Positions 17,061 to 29,500 of a stretch of DNA of 64,000 nucleotides are shown here, in pieces. The notes below the pieces were generated by a model that searched no databases, was not told where the DNA came from, and worked only from the letters and a program-made list of their open reading frames with translations. Origin of the DNA: Tyto alba (lineage: Eukaryota; Chordata; Aves; Strigiformes; Tytonidae); NCBI RefSeq assembly GCF_018691265.1, contig NW_024881279.1, positions 6,601,243 through 6,665,242 on the forward strand. Direction: 5' to 3'. The position numbers and the translations under genes were made by a program. Position 1 is the first letter of the stretch. The number at the start of each line of letters is the position of its first letter.

Positions 17061-20000
17061 ACAGAAAGCAGAAGAAAAAATATTTTTGGAGGTCTCAAGC
17101 TAACGTACTGTCCATTACAGCTTTAAACTAGAAATACATGATGCAGTACTAATTAATACCATGTTAACATGTTAAAACAATGGATAAAAAATACTGTTAT
17201 TAATGCCTTCATTTTTAAATGAGTTGTTCCCCAAAGAAATGAGTAAATAGAATACTTTTCATGGCACATACATTATTAAAAAAATCACAGAGTTTGCAAA
17301 TAAGAGATGTTAAGTAAATCTTCTGCATTTTTAATATCTATATATATTTGTTTTTAAAGGTGATACATTTTACAGAGATTTAGTCAGCTTTGTGTAAAAT
17401 ACCATGTAAATACATTCTTTTGCAAGGTGTCCAAACTGCACACACACGCAAATAGCCCTTTCTCCTCTGAACAGCCTTACTGGAGTGATGCAACAACTCA
17501 TAAAAATAAGGGACACTTGCATAACATGGTAGAGGATTAAGCCCTATCAGTATAATTTCAAAACAAATACAGATCAAGCACTCATTGCATGTATTTTTCT
17601 AAACTGTATACGAATAAGTGAGATTTCCATTTAGATTTTAAATCTAGCCGGTATAGTTTCTCAAATTATGTTTTTTCAGAAATGCTAGCATACATGCCAG
17701 GTGTAAAATATTTCTGTGTCCAAAGTAATTTAATACAACAGAGTAGGTGGCTTTCAGTTTTGACTGTGGCATTTTGTGCTGAATGTTCATCATATTGAAT
17801 ATCTTTGATTTTTTTTTTTTTAATATACCAGAAAGAACTCTAAATAGTAGCACAAAAATTGGCTACAAATTGTCTATAAAACTGCACTCACCTATGAAAC
17901 TAACCAGCAAACACAACAGAACTCCAACTCTCATTCTAACCGGTAACAATTTGCTAACCTCTTCTGCTTAATTTGGAAATTCAGTGGGCTGTGTGGGTGC
18001 TTTTGCTTTGCAAACCCAGGTCCTAATTTTTTTATGTATTTGCAGAAATGCAAGTTTGATATGCACCCACCTATACTTAATAACATCATGTTAAATGCAC
18101 TTTTCAAAGTTAAGCATACAACACAGTGAAATTTACAGATACTTGGGGCATCTCCATTTTACGTTTCTGTTCATTAATATCTACATTATATAAGAAACCA
18201 CACACAGACACACAAGTGAGCTGCCTGTTCCCTCAAACTGCGCAACTATAAGGCAACTTCTACCAGAACTTAGCGAACAGGGATTGATTGTTGTCCTAAG
18301 ACACAGGAGAACCGCAAATGTTAATAATGTATTTCTTAGTCTACTCTGTTGTCAATAACGCCACTTCTTATGCATTGAAAACTCATGTTTCCCAGCTTTC
18401 CTGTGGTTTTCCCCCAGGCTTTCTACAGTAGTATAGAGTCATACAATCTATTAAGTCCTTCGTCCATTCATTTCTAAGTGACAGGTTTTCAGCACTTACT
18501 TTAGCTGCACATTACACAATAGACATGCCTTTTGTTGTGCCATCCATATGTACACAAGCATATAGAAAAGTTCACCTGGGGACATGAAAATACTAGAAGT
18601 AACTTTTAGCTTACAAATGTAAATGATAATCAAGGAAAACAAAGTTTAGGAAATGGATTTTTTTTTAATTCACTAGTTTGCTTCAGTCTGCAATAGATTT
18701 CCCAAAGTGGAGCTGAGAAGTATTTCAAACTGTACTAATTACAGTCAGGTTCACTGCAGTGCCAGGGACGCAATTAAAGGCAGGGGACTCAAGTCCAGTA
18801 AATGACAGTGAAACTGGACTAACTAGAGTGACCAGATATTTCCTCCCTCCCCAACCCCCCCACCTTTTTTTTTTTTTCTTTTTTTTAAAAATCACTATTG
18901 CAAAAGTGTCCAAGGAATAATCTTACATAATGCTGTCCTGCAAGGTTGCCAAGGTCAGTATATACCACAGTGATTGCTTTGGCAAGCTGTAGTGTCTTAG
19001 GTCTCCTGAAATCTATCCAAATACTTCACCTCTCACTTGAAAATCATCCTGGTGAAACAATTGGAAGGCTGGCTGTGCTGTTAAGCATGTCAGCAGATGC
19101 TTAACAAGTAAAATTTAGGAGCTTCAAATGATATAAAATAGTACTAAGGTTTTACTCCATCCTTGGACACCTACTGAGGACATGCCTAGCTATGATAGTG
19201 CAAGTCAGAACCAAACTTACTGATCTGAATTCAGCCAGATACCGACAGTATTTGTCTGGGAAAAGTAGTTTGGGGACATTTTAGTTCTTATATTTTTACC
19301 ATTTTTTGTTACCAATATCTTTGCATATCTTAAATATAAATCTTTTGTCTAAAGAAAACAGTTCAAAGCTTCTGTGCTCTAAAATTTAAAAATGGAAACT
19401 TGACAGGTAACCTACTACAAATAGATTTTATTTGTGTAACACTTTAAATTGTTTGGGTGACAATGGGTCTAAAAAAAACCAAAAGTAAGGATATGATGGT
19501 ATTTCCCAAGAAACTAATGCTGCTCCTGTTTTACAAATATCTATTCAAACCATACAGTTACGCGTATCCCTGTGTGTGCTGTCAGTTAAGGGACAGTCAT
19601 GGAATAAAATTTGCCCTGGCATAAAATTTGTTTCTATTGATAAAAGATCTCCTCTAGAGGGCAGCATTAAATCAGTATTCAAGGACCAGGAAACCTAAGC
19701 CCTAACACTCCTTTATAATACATACTAAATTTGCAGTTTGATAAGGCACAGATATATTGATCAAGGATAGTTATTTACCATTACAATAAAGCTGGAAATA
19801 TCTGGCATCTCAGTATTTTAATTAAGCTGTGTGTTACAGATGGGCCAGTTCTTTATTCCGGTCCAGGTGTCTGCTATATTTGGCTGATTGCAAAATCATG
19901 TGCTATATATAAAAATTCACAGATTCATTCTGGGCTGTGGGCTGGTGAGATAGTAAACACTGCTGCCTGAAGTCTTTGCTGGTGTAATGTAATTTAGCAC

Positions 20001-22103
20001 TGGTAAAGCCAACACAGTCGCACTCAGTTCCAGCAGCTGAAGTGGGACGCTGAGCTTGCGTGTTAGGGGGAAGAGAAGAAAGTAGCCAAACGAGAACACA
20101 GGCTTTCGGGCACAAAAGCTTTGGTCATCCCAAACATACTTCCTGGCTAGTGGGTTACTATAACAGTTTTAAAGCCCCAGGTAATGACCTGTGTCATTCT
20201 CCATGGATTACTTTTCATCATTGCATAAAATGTCTTGAACTGCTGGAAATTCGCATGTGTTTTGCTGGCTTGTTTAAGGATTTCAAATGCTGAATTTATA
20301 AAATTAGAGAAGACAAAAAGCTCACCTAAATATTTCATCTATTGGTTTCCTAAAAAGAAAACACATCAGAAAGTTTCTTATTGTCAAACGGTCTTATTTT
20401 TTAAATACACAGGAGAAAAATCCATATGGAAATAAATTCATCACCATTATATGTACAGCAAGTATTAGAAGCAGTGTATACAAGAAAGGTGACTCCCCCC
20501 AACCTGAGAATAAAACAAAGCATGTGGCAAATGTCTTGATTTTAAAAAAGACACCAAATTAAAATCCCAGAGCATTAAGGCTTGGAAACAGTTTCAGTTT
20601 GGAGCCGGACTGGGTTTTCTCTGCCACCTGTTTCATAACCCAAAGAAATATTCCTGAACTCACTGGCCAAGCTTACAATTCAGCTGCAATCATCAGGTTC
20701 ACACTCTAGCAAGGGGCCTCTGGAGTGTGAGCATGCTTTCAGCACTGGAGTTACAGATATGGGGGGTTATTTGGCCATGTTCCCTTATCCCCCCCAAGCC
20801 CATTCCCCCCCCAGAAGCTTTAGGGAGTGCTCCCCATGATTCTGGTTCGGGGTAGCATCCTCAGCCCTGGAGCTGCCGCAACCACAGCAAGCGGCAGCTT
20901 GAGCGCTGAGCATCTCCTGCGTTTGCCATCTCGCGTGGCAAGGCAGGCCCGCCTGCAGAGCATTGGGACTGCAAAACTTTTTAAGGGGTTTCCAGTGAGT
21001 TCTTGCACCCTTACGACTCAGTCTGGGAACTTTGCTTCCAAAATGGATTAGGCTATGTTGGAGAGAGGATGGTGGTAGTAACTGGGAGGATAGTCATTCG
21101 CTACAGTTATAAATAGAACAAACCTTAAGGAAAGCTGCTTGTCCTCTGCTTGTGGACAGCAGGCAGACATGCTTATCTTAACAAAATGGAAACCAGTATG
21201 CTTTCATGGTCAGTTAAGTTAGACTAAGGAATTTTGGTTTTTAAACTAGAAAGCAAAGATAAAACATAAATTCGTCTGGGCTTCAAATTCCCTCAAGATG
21301 AGTAACTTAAGTGTGTTATCCAAAATATCTACTGCTGAATCTGTGAAGCTAACACACTAAATATTTTAGTGATCAAGATAAGTCAATTGCTCAGTCTCAG
21401 ACTGACCTACATTTAATAAGCATTAGCAGCCTCTCTGTCAATCATTTTTATTGCTACTGACATCTAGTGGTAACATTTAGCTGCATTTCTGAATTCCTGT
21501 AAAAAAAAAAAAAATTCTTACATTCTCGCAAACCAGAGGGAGAGAAAAGAAAACGAGAGAGTCTTCCTGGGGGAAAAAATGCACTATGCTCTGTGAGACA
21601 CTGAGAGAATTACTGAGTTTTGAGTGAGACTGCTAGTACTACCTAAAACTAAAATTTATCTTTGTGAGCTATTTGCAAACTCAAAATATTCAAAAAGACC
21701 GACATAAACATTTTCTTATGGAAGGAGAAAAAGTGATCTGGCATGAATTTGCTGAGCAAAGCACATCTTTTTTTAACTCTTCCCAATAAGATCATGACTG
21801 ATCTGAAACAAATTATCCTGTAACAATCTCCTCTTAAAAATATTTGTGTGTGTGGAAAGCACATGGAAGTCTAAACAGATTCCTCTTAGACTCTGTGCAG
21901 TCGATACAAAAATCAACAGTTCCTCTAATACAGTCTGTTGATCTGCATGATACGATTGATAAGGAACACTGAGTTCAGGAAATAAAGGCCAAACGCACTG
22001 ATCTCAGCTGAGGAGCGGGCAGGACTTCACTGCAGCCCCGCAGCAGCCTTGCCTGCGGATCTGTACCTCGCTCTGTTCCCGGGAGCTCCGCTTTCCACAG
22101 GTC

Positions 22104-22445
22104 TCAGCTGCTTTGGTGACCGAAGGGGTTGGTAGAATAGACGTACCACCAGCAGATCCTTGGAGATCTACTGGCTAGTTCCTCGGAGTTGAAGTGGCAA
22201 TAGGCGCTGTATACAGCAGGATCCATACCTGCCAGCATTTCTAATGGAGATGACAGTGGCAGAAGTCCAGAGAAGCTACTGCACGCAGGCTGCCGATCAG
22301 TACGTGTGCAGTATCTGTCCTGAACATCCCAGCCTTGCTGCAGGTGCCTAGATGGGTTTCCTTTGTACGTGCTGGACTCACTGTATTTGGGATGCAGAAT
22401 AAACCAATGCAGAGAGGAGATTTGCCTGGGAATTTTCAAAGATGA
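22104..22445 (-). other. Unassigned minus-strand open frame (about 112 codons)
   Basis: The frame reads SLHWFILHPKYSESSTYKGN, later LEMLAGMDPAVYSAYCHFNS, and ends NPFGHQSS before a TGA. It has no ATG at its start; an acceptor-like TTCCCAG precedes the QISSLHWF codons. The composition looks protein-like, but I recognise no family. It may be chance, an old exon or a pseudogene remnant. Confidence 0.2.
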
Positions 22446-22894
22446 TCACTGAAAGGTTTGGCAGCTGAGGCGGTAGTGCTGATGGGTATGGACACCAGCC
22501 ACAGTCCTGTGCTAGGAAGATAATTCTGGCCTTTCTCCTTGACTGGCATGGAAATGCTGTGAGTGGTCAGGGATAGGGAAGAACAAGCCTGGTTAAGAGG
22601 TTTAGTCAATTCAAAATGAGCTCTCTTCCTCCATTACAAACAAATGTCTTGGGTTCTGTGGCAGCAGAGGCTCTGTTGGGAGGGGGACGGCTGCCACGCA
22701 GAGCGATTAGAGCAATAGGTAAAGCACTATTCTGGTATTCTGTATCAATGTTTTGCAGGCCTGGCAGTGGTCACAGTTGATGCCTACAAGCACTGGATAT
22801 TCCACAAGTTGAAGACGGAATACTGACTTGTTTACCTGAAGATAATAGGACTTCGGGGTATTTCCTCAGAGAAAATATAAATTTTAATATAATT

Positions 22895-23300
22895 TCATAA
22901 GCTTTGGAGGTTAGCTTGTCTTGTAGCTTCAGTGATATCAAACTTCTTCAAGTAGGAGCTAGATAGAAAGCTGTTTAGTTTTTGCCAGCGTATGTAAAAC
23001 AAGACTTTTCTATCTGCATTGTAGATTGTTTGTGGACACTTCCAGATTCTTGTGCTTTCTGCAGTCATTCTGGGGACTGAACTCTCATTGATACTGATAG
23101 AGGTTCCATGAACAGGACACGTGCAGGAATTTGAGTGTAGAAGCCCACAGTGTGGTTTGGAGTAGTGAATCGCTTTTAGTTTGGAAATGACTGGGGGAGA
23201 TGGGAAGAGCAGCTGTACATTAAGGGAACAATTACAGATCATCTTCCCGGTGACATCAATGAGAGACTTGCCTTCAACCTTCCACAGAAGAAGATTTTTA
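22895..23300 (-). other. Unassigned minus-strand open frame (about 130 codons)
   Basis: The frame includes KAKNLLLWKVEGKSLIDVTG, an ATG at 23242, a Cys/His-containing stretch CGLLHSNSCTCPVHG, then ADRKVLFYIRWQKLNSFLSS and a stop. ATTAAA follows the stop closely on the same strand. I do not recognise it. It may be chance or a retro-derived remnant. Confidence 0.2.
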
Positions 23301-24697
23301 GCTTTAATTTGGGGCAGTAAAGGGGTTTTTCAAAAGCACTAAAAGCCACTGGGAGCTTGTTCAACTGCTCCTTATGCCTTTAAAAACCCCTACACCAAAA
23401 GTGATAGCTAACAACCTGAAATGGAAGTAAATAAAATGCATTGTCATTGCTGTTTTGAGTTACATAATTCTTGTTTCTTGATTTGTTAGTTGATCTGAAT
23501 TTACATGGATTTAATCTATATGGTGACCAAGAAAGTGATCAGTAACTAGTAAAGATGCAAGGTATAGCCACAAAGCAAGCAATGTGTAGGTGTGGACCCT
23601 AAGCAGCTAACAAACGTAACAAAAGTTCACTGCCTATAGCCATGAGTCTTTTGTGTCCCCATCTTCCAAGCTAGATGGCCATTTCAGCATTTACCAGCAG
23701 ATAACAAATGCTCCCAGCTGACTAAAAGGATAAGCTCAAGGACACCTAGGACCCAGTCACAGATAGGAACTCACAGACATCGGACGCACATCACCCTACC
23801 TGCGTGGAGCACTGAGCATGGTCCTACTCTTCTTCAGAATATGGGAGCAAGAACTACCTTAGTGCTAGGTCAGCTTGTACAGGGCAGGTTGCCCCTGGGC
23901 AGTTGCATCCCTCTCTCAAGTCCTCTCTGGCAGTAGCTGCTGTAAGAGATGCAGAGTTTAGATCTACTCAGTGCACCAAAAATTACTCCCTTCTGCATTC
24001 TCTAAGGTCAAGGCCACAAAGAGCCCTGGTATTATCTGGGTTGATATCATGGTCAGGCTCTTAAAGTCACCCGAGACTCCTACATGGTGCCTAGCAACTT
24101 GTATTGGTCTAAAGTATTTCCTCCAGAAATGATCTGTTAAATCAAAAAGGCATTAAAATGCTGGGGATTACATCGCTGGTCTGGTTAGGATTAATCAGTC
24201 TCACCATTAAAAATTCATGGCTTGCTTTATTTGACTTTGTGTAGCTTCAGCTTCTACCCATTGGACAGATACTTGTACATCTTTCTCTGTTCAATTTAAG
24301 AACTTGTTTATATAAAGTATCTCCTCCCTGTAAAGGAATCTGATTGCCTCTTGATCTTCACAGACTCGGCTGTAAGCCATTTTCTTCCTCCCTGAAATAA
24401 TTTTTTATGGCACAATCACTATTTTTTTCAACATCTTTAAAAATGTGGACAGTTTGCAGATTTTTAATTCATCTCATTTAATGCCATATGCAGATATCAA
24501 AATCACAGTCCTCCTTTTATTCATTACCCTGCCCTGCCTGGGATGTGCCCAAAAAAGGGGAGAGAAGGAAGAGGACAAGAGGAGTATGCAGAGTTAGAGT
24601 TTCCAATTAAAACCACGTAAACCAAGAAAAATCAAACACAAACAAACCCTACAAATGAAGACAATTAAATACTCCAAACGCCCAAGTTTCGGGAACC

Positions 24698-25327
24698 CTA
24701 ACAGCAACAGTGTGTGCTCTGTTGGTTAAGAAAAGACTTCAGCAGAGCCCTCCCTGTCTTGCAACTCTCTACACTGGAAGTATTGCTAGGTTTTTGTGTT
24801 TTGAAATTCTGCAGTGGAGGTTTCTTGGGGAATTTGGGTTTCACGGTAACAAAGCGCTTGCACATCTTCAGCCACAGACCCCAGAGGTGCTTCCTCTTGA
24901 GAAAAAAAAACCCTGTTCTTGATAGTAGTGGAAATAACCACAGGTAGTCAAGGTTGTTCTGTTTAGCCAAAGAATTGCGATTTCCATCATATCAATGGCA
25001 GGTAGCAATGAATGGAGCTTGTCTTTTGTTTCCTCTGCAAGTTGCAAGTCCTTCTCTTTTTTGACCAGATGGTATATAGCAGCTTCTTTCATTTCTAGGG
25101 CTGCATCCTTTTTTTCTTCTTTGTTTTCAGCCAGTATTTTTCACCCTTTTAATGTGCATGTGCAATGCAAATGCAGAATTGAGAGCCAAATTAGGATAGG
25201 GATTTCTCCCTCCTTCATGCGATAAGGCACAGTAGGCAACACGCTGTCTCAGTACTGTTAGTTCACACAGCAACATTAGCAGTGAATCCTGTTCATTCCC
25301 AGGTACTGTCACTGGTACTTTTATCAA
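24698..25327 (-). pseudogene. Possible decayed coding segment with frameshifts
   Basis: Three minus-strand frames overlap end to end. The first, at 25327-25127, includes LLCELTVLRQRVAYCALSHE. The second, from about 25141 to 24868, includes LAENKEEKKDAALEMKEAAI and a charged heptad-like helix. The third, at 24970-24698, includes KMCKRFVTVKPKFPKKPPLQ. The switches fall near A- or T-rich runs, as expected for indel decay. The family is unknown and no ATG-initiated full frame exists, so this is a low-confidence call. Confidence 0.2.
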
Positions 25328-26254
25328 ATCCTGTTGTTACCACGCGTATCTTATGGGTTTGGGTGCTTTACAGTATTTTCAAAGTCCATAAATGACAGCA
25401 TCCAGTATAAAAAAAGGTCAATATATTACTGTTGTAAGGGTTTTTTTTTCCTTTTTTTATACAAAAATTAAAAAGATCAAAATATATCACATTATTTACA
25501 TACTGTGCTTCATGCTTAGAGATCACTGAAAAAGAACACACAGACAAACATTTCAATCAAAGAAAATGCTCCATTCATGCTTACTAATCTTATTGTTAAT
25601 ATTATAAAGTTTGGCATTGAGATTTCTTTTAATATTAACAGTACAGCAAAACAACTTACCACAGAATTAAAAACTTCTATATGCTAAGGGCATGCTCACA
25701 CTCTAACCGAGGGTTTGCAACCAGTTAGTAACATGCTTGCTATTAACTCAAGCTGTGTCCACACACCACATGTTTGAAACTGGGTTAGTAATTCCACTCA
25801 GTTTCTCCGATAAGGGTTTGACACTGAATGACGTTACAGCATCCTCCTACAAGCCTGGATCAAATCCTCATCTTATGGGGGGATGCATCTCTCATTGTCC
25901 TGAGCTGTCTTCAGCACTTACAATCCCTGGCTGTTGTAGGTGCGTGGGACGGTACGAATTACCTGGCCACTTGCACAGAGATTTACTGATTTGAGCACTG
26001 AAGCAGTGTAGAGGTTGTAGATTATAATTACAATGGCAGACAAGTCTTTGCTTGGAAATGTTTTGTAACTGTGACGAAGAGGCAACCCACTGTATGAGTC
26101 TCAGCTAGAAGGTATGGGCTGAGTCACGAGAGCACGTTTTTGCAGGGCGGTGCAGTCTTTGCATGAGCAGTTCCTAAACTGCCTGGGCCATAAAAAAAGC
26201 CTAGCCCAAGCAAGCCTAAAAAAAGGCATTGCTACTGACAATATTAATGAGAAT

Positions 26255-26298
26255 GATTTTTCATGCTTAGGCAGTTGATTTTTCATGCTTAGGCAGTT
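26255..26298. repeat. Perfect 2 x 22-bp tandem repeat
   Basis: The 22-bp unit at 26255-26276 (GATTTTTCATGCTTAGGCAG followed by TT) is repeated exactly at 26277-26298. It lies about 200 nt downstream of the COL23A1 stop codon, in the presumed 3' UTR. Perfect identity suggests a recent duplication. Confidence 0.95.
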
Positions 26299-26492
26299 TT
26301 TGGAGCGGTGTTCATAGCACCAGTCTACAGCTGTGGGGAACAGGACATGGAGCCAGGTGGAACCTGCTCTCCCAAGGCATGACATCACGTCTGCCAGGCA
26401 TATAACCTGTTGCTTAAAGGATGTGCAGCAGTGCAAACTATCACCATGCAGCAAACAAAATTACTCAGGACCTGCTCAAGGATACACAATTA

Positions 26493-26540
26493 TTACTGTA
26501 CCTTATGCCAGCATCCTGCTACAGGCAGTCCGTCTGGTCC
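26493..26540 (-). CDS. COL23A1: COL23A1 last coding exon: GPDGLPVAGCWHKVQ
   Basis: A 48-nt coding part after acceptor TTTGCAG encodes GPDGLPVAGCWHKVQ and a TAA stop. Human ends GPDGLPVPGCWHK, so this protein carries two extra residues. The cysteine pairs with the one in CPV of the previous exon in the presumed trimer-stabilising tail. The exon is invisible to ORF length but unmistakable by sequence. Confidence 0.95.
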   Translation of the reverse strand, partial: GPDGLPVAGCWHKVQ

Positions 26541-29500
26541 CTGCAAAATTGAATTTGCAGATTTAATTTCTCTTCACAGTGATTTAAGTGTCAGACCCAA
26601 AAACCTGAAGCTCAAGCTTCACAGTGATGAAAAGTTTAGCAGCACCCATAATTACCATGCAAAACCCATTTACTGTATATGCACAAAAATAAAGACGCAG
26701 GCAAAGTAATCCGTGTCACACACAACACAAAATTGGATACAACCCAGGGTAAAAAAAAAAATAATCTAAACTTTCTTCATTTAAACAAAAAAAAATTGTG
26801 AAAAAATATAAAAATTTTAAACCACTGTTAATTAATTTCATCATCTGCTTAAGGTAGTTGTTTTTGCAACCAGACATATATGTGGAAAGCGTGATATGGA
26901 AATGTATTTTTTGTTCATGTGTGCTTTTCAGTTTGGGGACGGTGATGTAATTTTTTTTCCTGGATGATCTCCTAATTGTGTTAAATTCAATCTTGCAGTA
27001 CTTAGTTTAAGAAATCTTGAGCTGCTGAACTGATTTAAATAGGATGAGTTGTGGACTATGCAAAGGGAGTGAAAATACGTGTCTTTTTCTGATGGAGATA
27101 CAAGACATACAGAAATCAGAAAGCCAGAAGAGTTTACTTAACCAGGAGGAAAACACTGAAAAGGAAGGAGCCCCTTAGAAGAGGAGTGGACTGTGTATGA
27201 CCAACTCTTTCAAGATACTTTAGAAGAAAATAGCTGACTTCAGCTGCCTTTTCTGATGCTGGATTTTTTTTTAAGGCTCTTGGCTCTCTGATTGCATGAA
27301 TTTCTGCATTTAGAGCTACAGAGAGCACACATGCACTGACCCTTCCCTCAGAGCCACCTCCAAATTGCCTCGAGGTGGGAAGCCATGAGGATGTGTGTAC
27401 GCAGCGGAGATAACTGCTAGTGCAAATACAGGTCAAAATGCATTTTTACATTTTTTTTACTGTAAATGTCAGTCATCACATTTTTTGTATTCTGTATTGA
27501 TTTTATATGTAAAATAGCCTGTGCCCAATAAAACACATGCAGTGAAGTAAGGTCACCCTCTCCAGCTACTCATAGTGTAACAGGTCCAGTTATTTTCACA
27601 TGCTTTCCTCTAGCATTAGTTAGGAAACATACACATTCTTCTGCTGATACCAGTCAATATTTTGGTCCATAACTATTCATTTAAAAAAAGTACAACTTGT
27701 ACATTTGCCAGAGTTGTCTGGGTGTGAAGGATAAAGGGGAGAAGGCGTGGAGCAGTTGTTTGGCCTAGAAGGATTCTGACCTGCTGTTAGAGTGCATCCA
27801 CAGTCATGGGGTTGATTTCTGCCCTGGGCTTTTTGTCTTTCCTGTGCACTCAAAATACTTATTTTGGCCATCATAAAACTCTGCGCCTTTCTACCATGTT
27901 TCAATCAAGTGATTCCAAAATGACTTGTCAACTTAAAAAGAGCTTTGCAACCTGTGAGTAAGGCTCATGCTCATGCTCCTGGACTGAAAGTCATCTCAGA
28001 ACCCAGCAAGCCTCCACCGCACGGTGGGGTGGAGCACAAAGACAAAACTCCCAGCCAACATGCAACTAACCCTCACATACATAAGCGGAAAGATGTGCAA
28101 GTGCTTTACTAACATGTCTTGTAGTAATGACATACTGGAGAAATCACCTACTGCAGTTCACAATGCCTTCAATACATATGGGTCTTATGCTTTCTATAGA
28201 GTTAAGATGGGATGTACTTGGTAAATACAACATCTCTGGGGAGTAAATATGAAGAGTTGAAGTGGGCCTGCTGCTAGTAATTGATTTCTTTGACACATAT
28301 GAAAGTAATTTAACTTTTTGAAAGAGAGACAGCTTACTGCCCTTTTGTTTCTCTGAAGACAACTGCAAATCATCTAACATGCAGCATTTTCTATGTTTAA
28401 AAAAAATGAAAATAAAACAATGACCTCTCTCAGCTAGTTGTGCAGAGCCCTTTTGGGGAGCAGAGGACAAATCTTCCTGCATAACTGTTGGACTTCAACC
28501 TGAGTTCCGTGGGGCAGAGCTCTGTGCTGACACAGCAAACTCCCTTCTGATGCCCAGAGTGCCAGTGACCCCTGCTCTGCAGAATTGGCAGCTCATTTGG
28601 GGAAAGCTTTTCAAAACCCAGCTGGGAATTGGATTTGCAGGGCTGCAGCAGCACAGGTACAAAGCGAACCAAACAGGGTGATAGGTGCTGAGAGAAACCA
28701 GGACTAATTTTTATCATCTCTTACCACAAAGGGGCAAGCATCCTCTACACCATCTCCCATTGCTTACACTCCTTAACTAGTCATTTTAGCTGGGAGGAAG
28801 GCAGCACAACACCCTGGCATCCTTCCCTGAATGCCAAAGTAAAACATCTTGTTCCAGCTCTGCTGCCTCTTGTCCTTCCTCGCCCTAAAGGGATTTGCTC
28901 CTTGGGACGGGGCTCGGCCTTAGCAGAAACACACACAAGCCATGCAAGAAAGAAAGAGAGCAGATACTGTACCAAAGGACAGGGCTCGCTCACCCCGTCC
29001 AGGCCTGGTAAACCTGGGTCCCTTTTGCTGCCTGCAATGCTACAGTCTCCCTGTTTGAAAAAATAACTGCTTGTTGAGAATGGTAAAGGACATGGGAGTT
29101 ACTTGAACAGACACCCGTTTCAGCAGAGGAAGATGGGTCCAGAACTTTACACCTCCATTTCTGATGACACAGCAAGTCAGCAGAGTGGTTTTATGGTAGG
29201 AGATTCACGGACACATAGAGTCTGTCATCTGGGAAAGATCTTCTATACACAAACCAGAGATTCATGTTTGTGACAGTGCAGTGAAAAAGATGAGGGTTAA
29301 ATTGTCCAACATGTTGAGGGAAGAAAGGTGATCCATCAGAAACAAAAAAATTAATTGTAGTTTGCATTCACAATCTCCAAGCAAAATAAAGCATATTGAC
29401 TGAAGGAGGTTTTTGCTGGTATAGTGGAGCTATACAACAGCTTTGATTGCCATAGCTGTGCTGGTGGAGTGAGAAAAAGTCACACACTTAGACAAGAATT

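Larger units (their letters stand above)
16851..26492 (-). other. Long COL23A1-PHYKPL interval: 3' UTR of unknown length plus unassigned DNA
   Basis: The part next to 26492 must be COL23A1 3' UTR. How far it extends is unclear. Minus-strand AATAAA occurs at 24516-24521, 24226-24231, 21447-21452, 19852-19857, 19427-19432 and in a cluster of three at 17055-17060, 16956-16961 and 16879-16884. The 17-20 kb part is AT-rich and UTR-like. The middle (22.1-25.3 kb) has minus-strand protein-like open frames that I could not assign, listed separately. No annotated gene is known in this gap in human. Confidence 0.5.
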
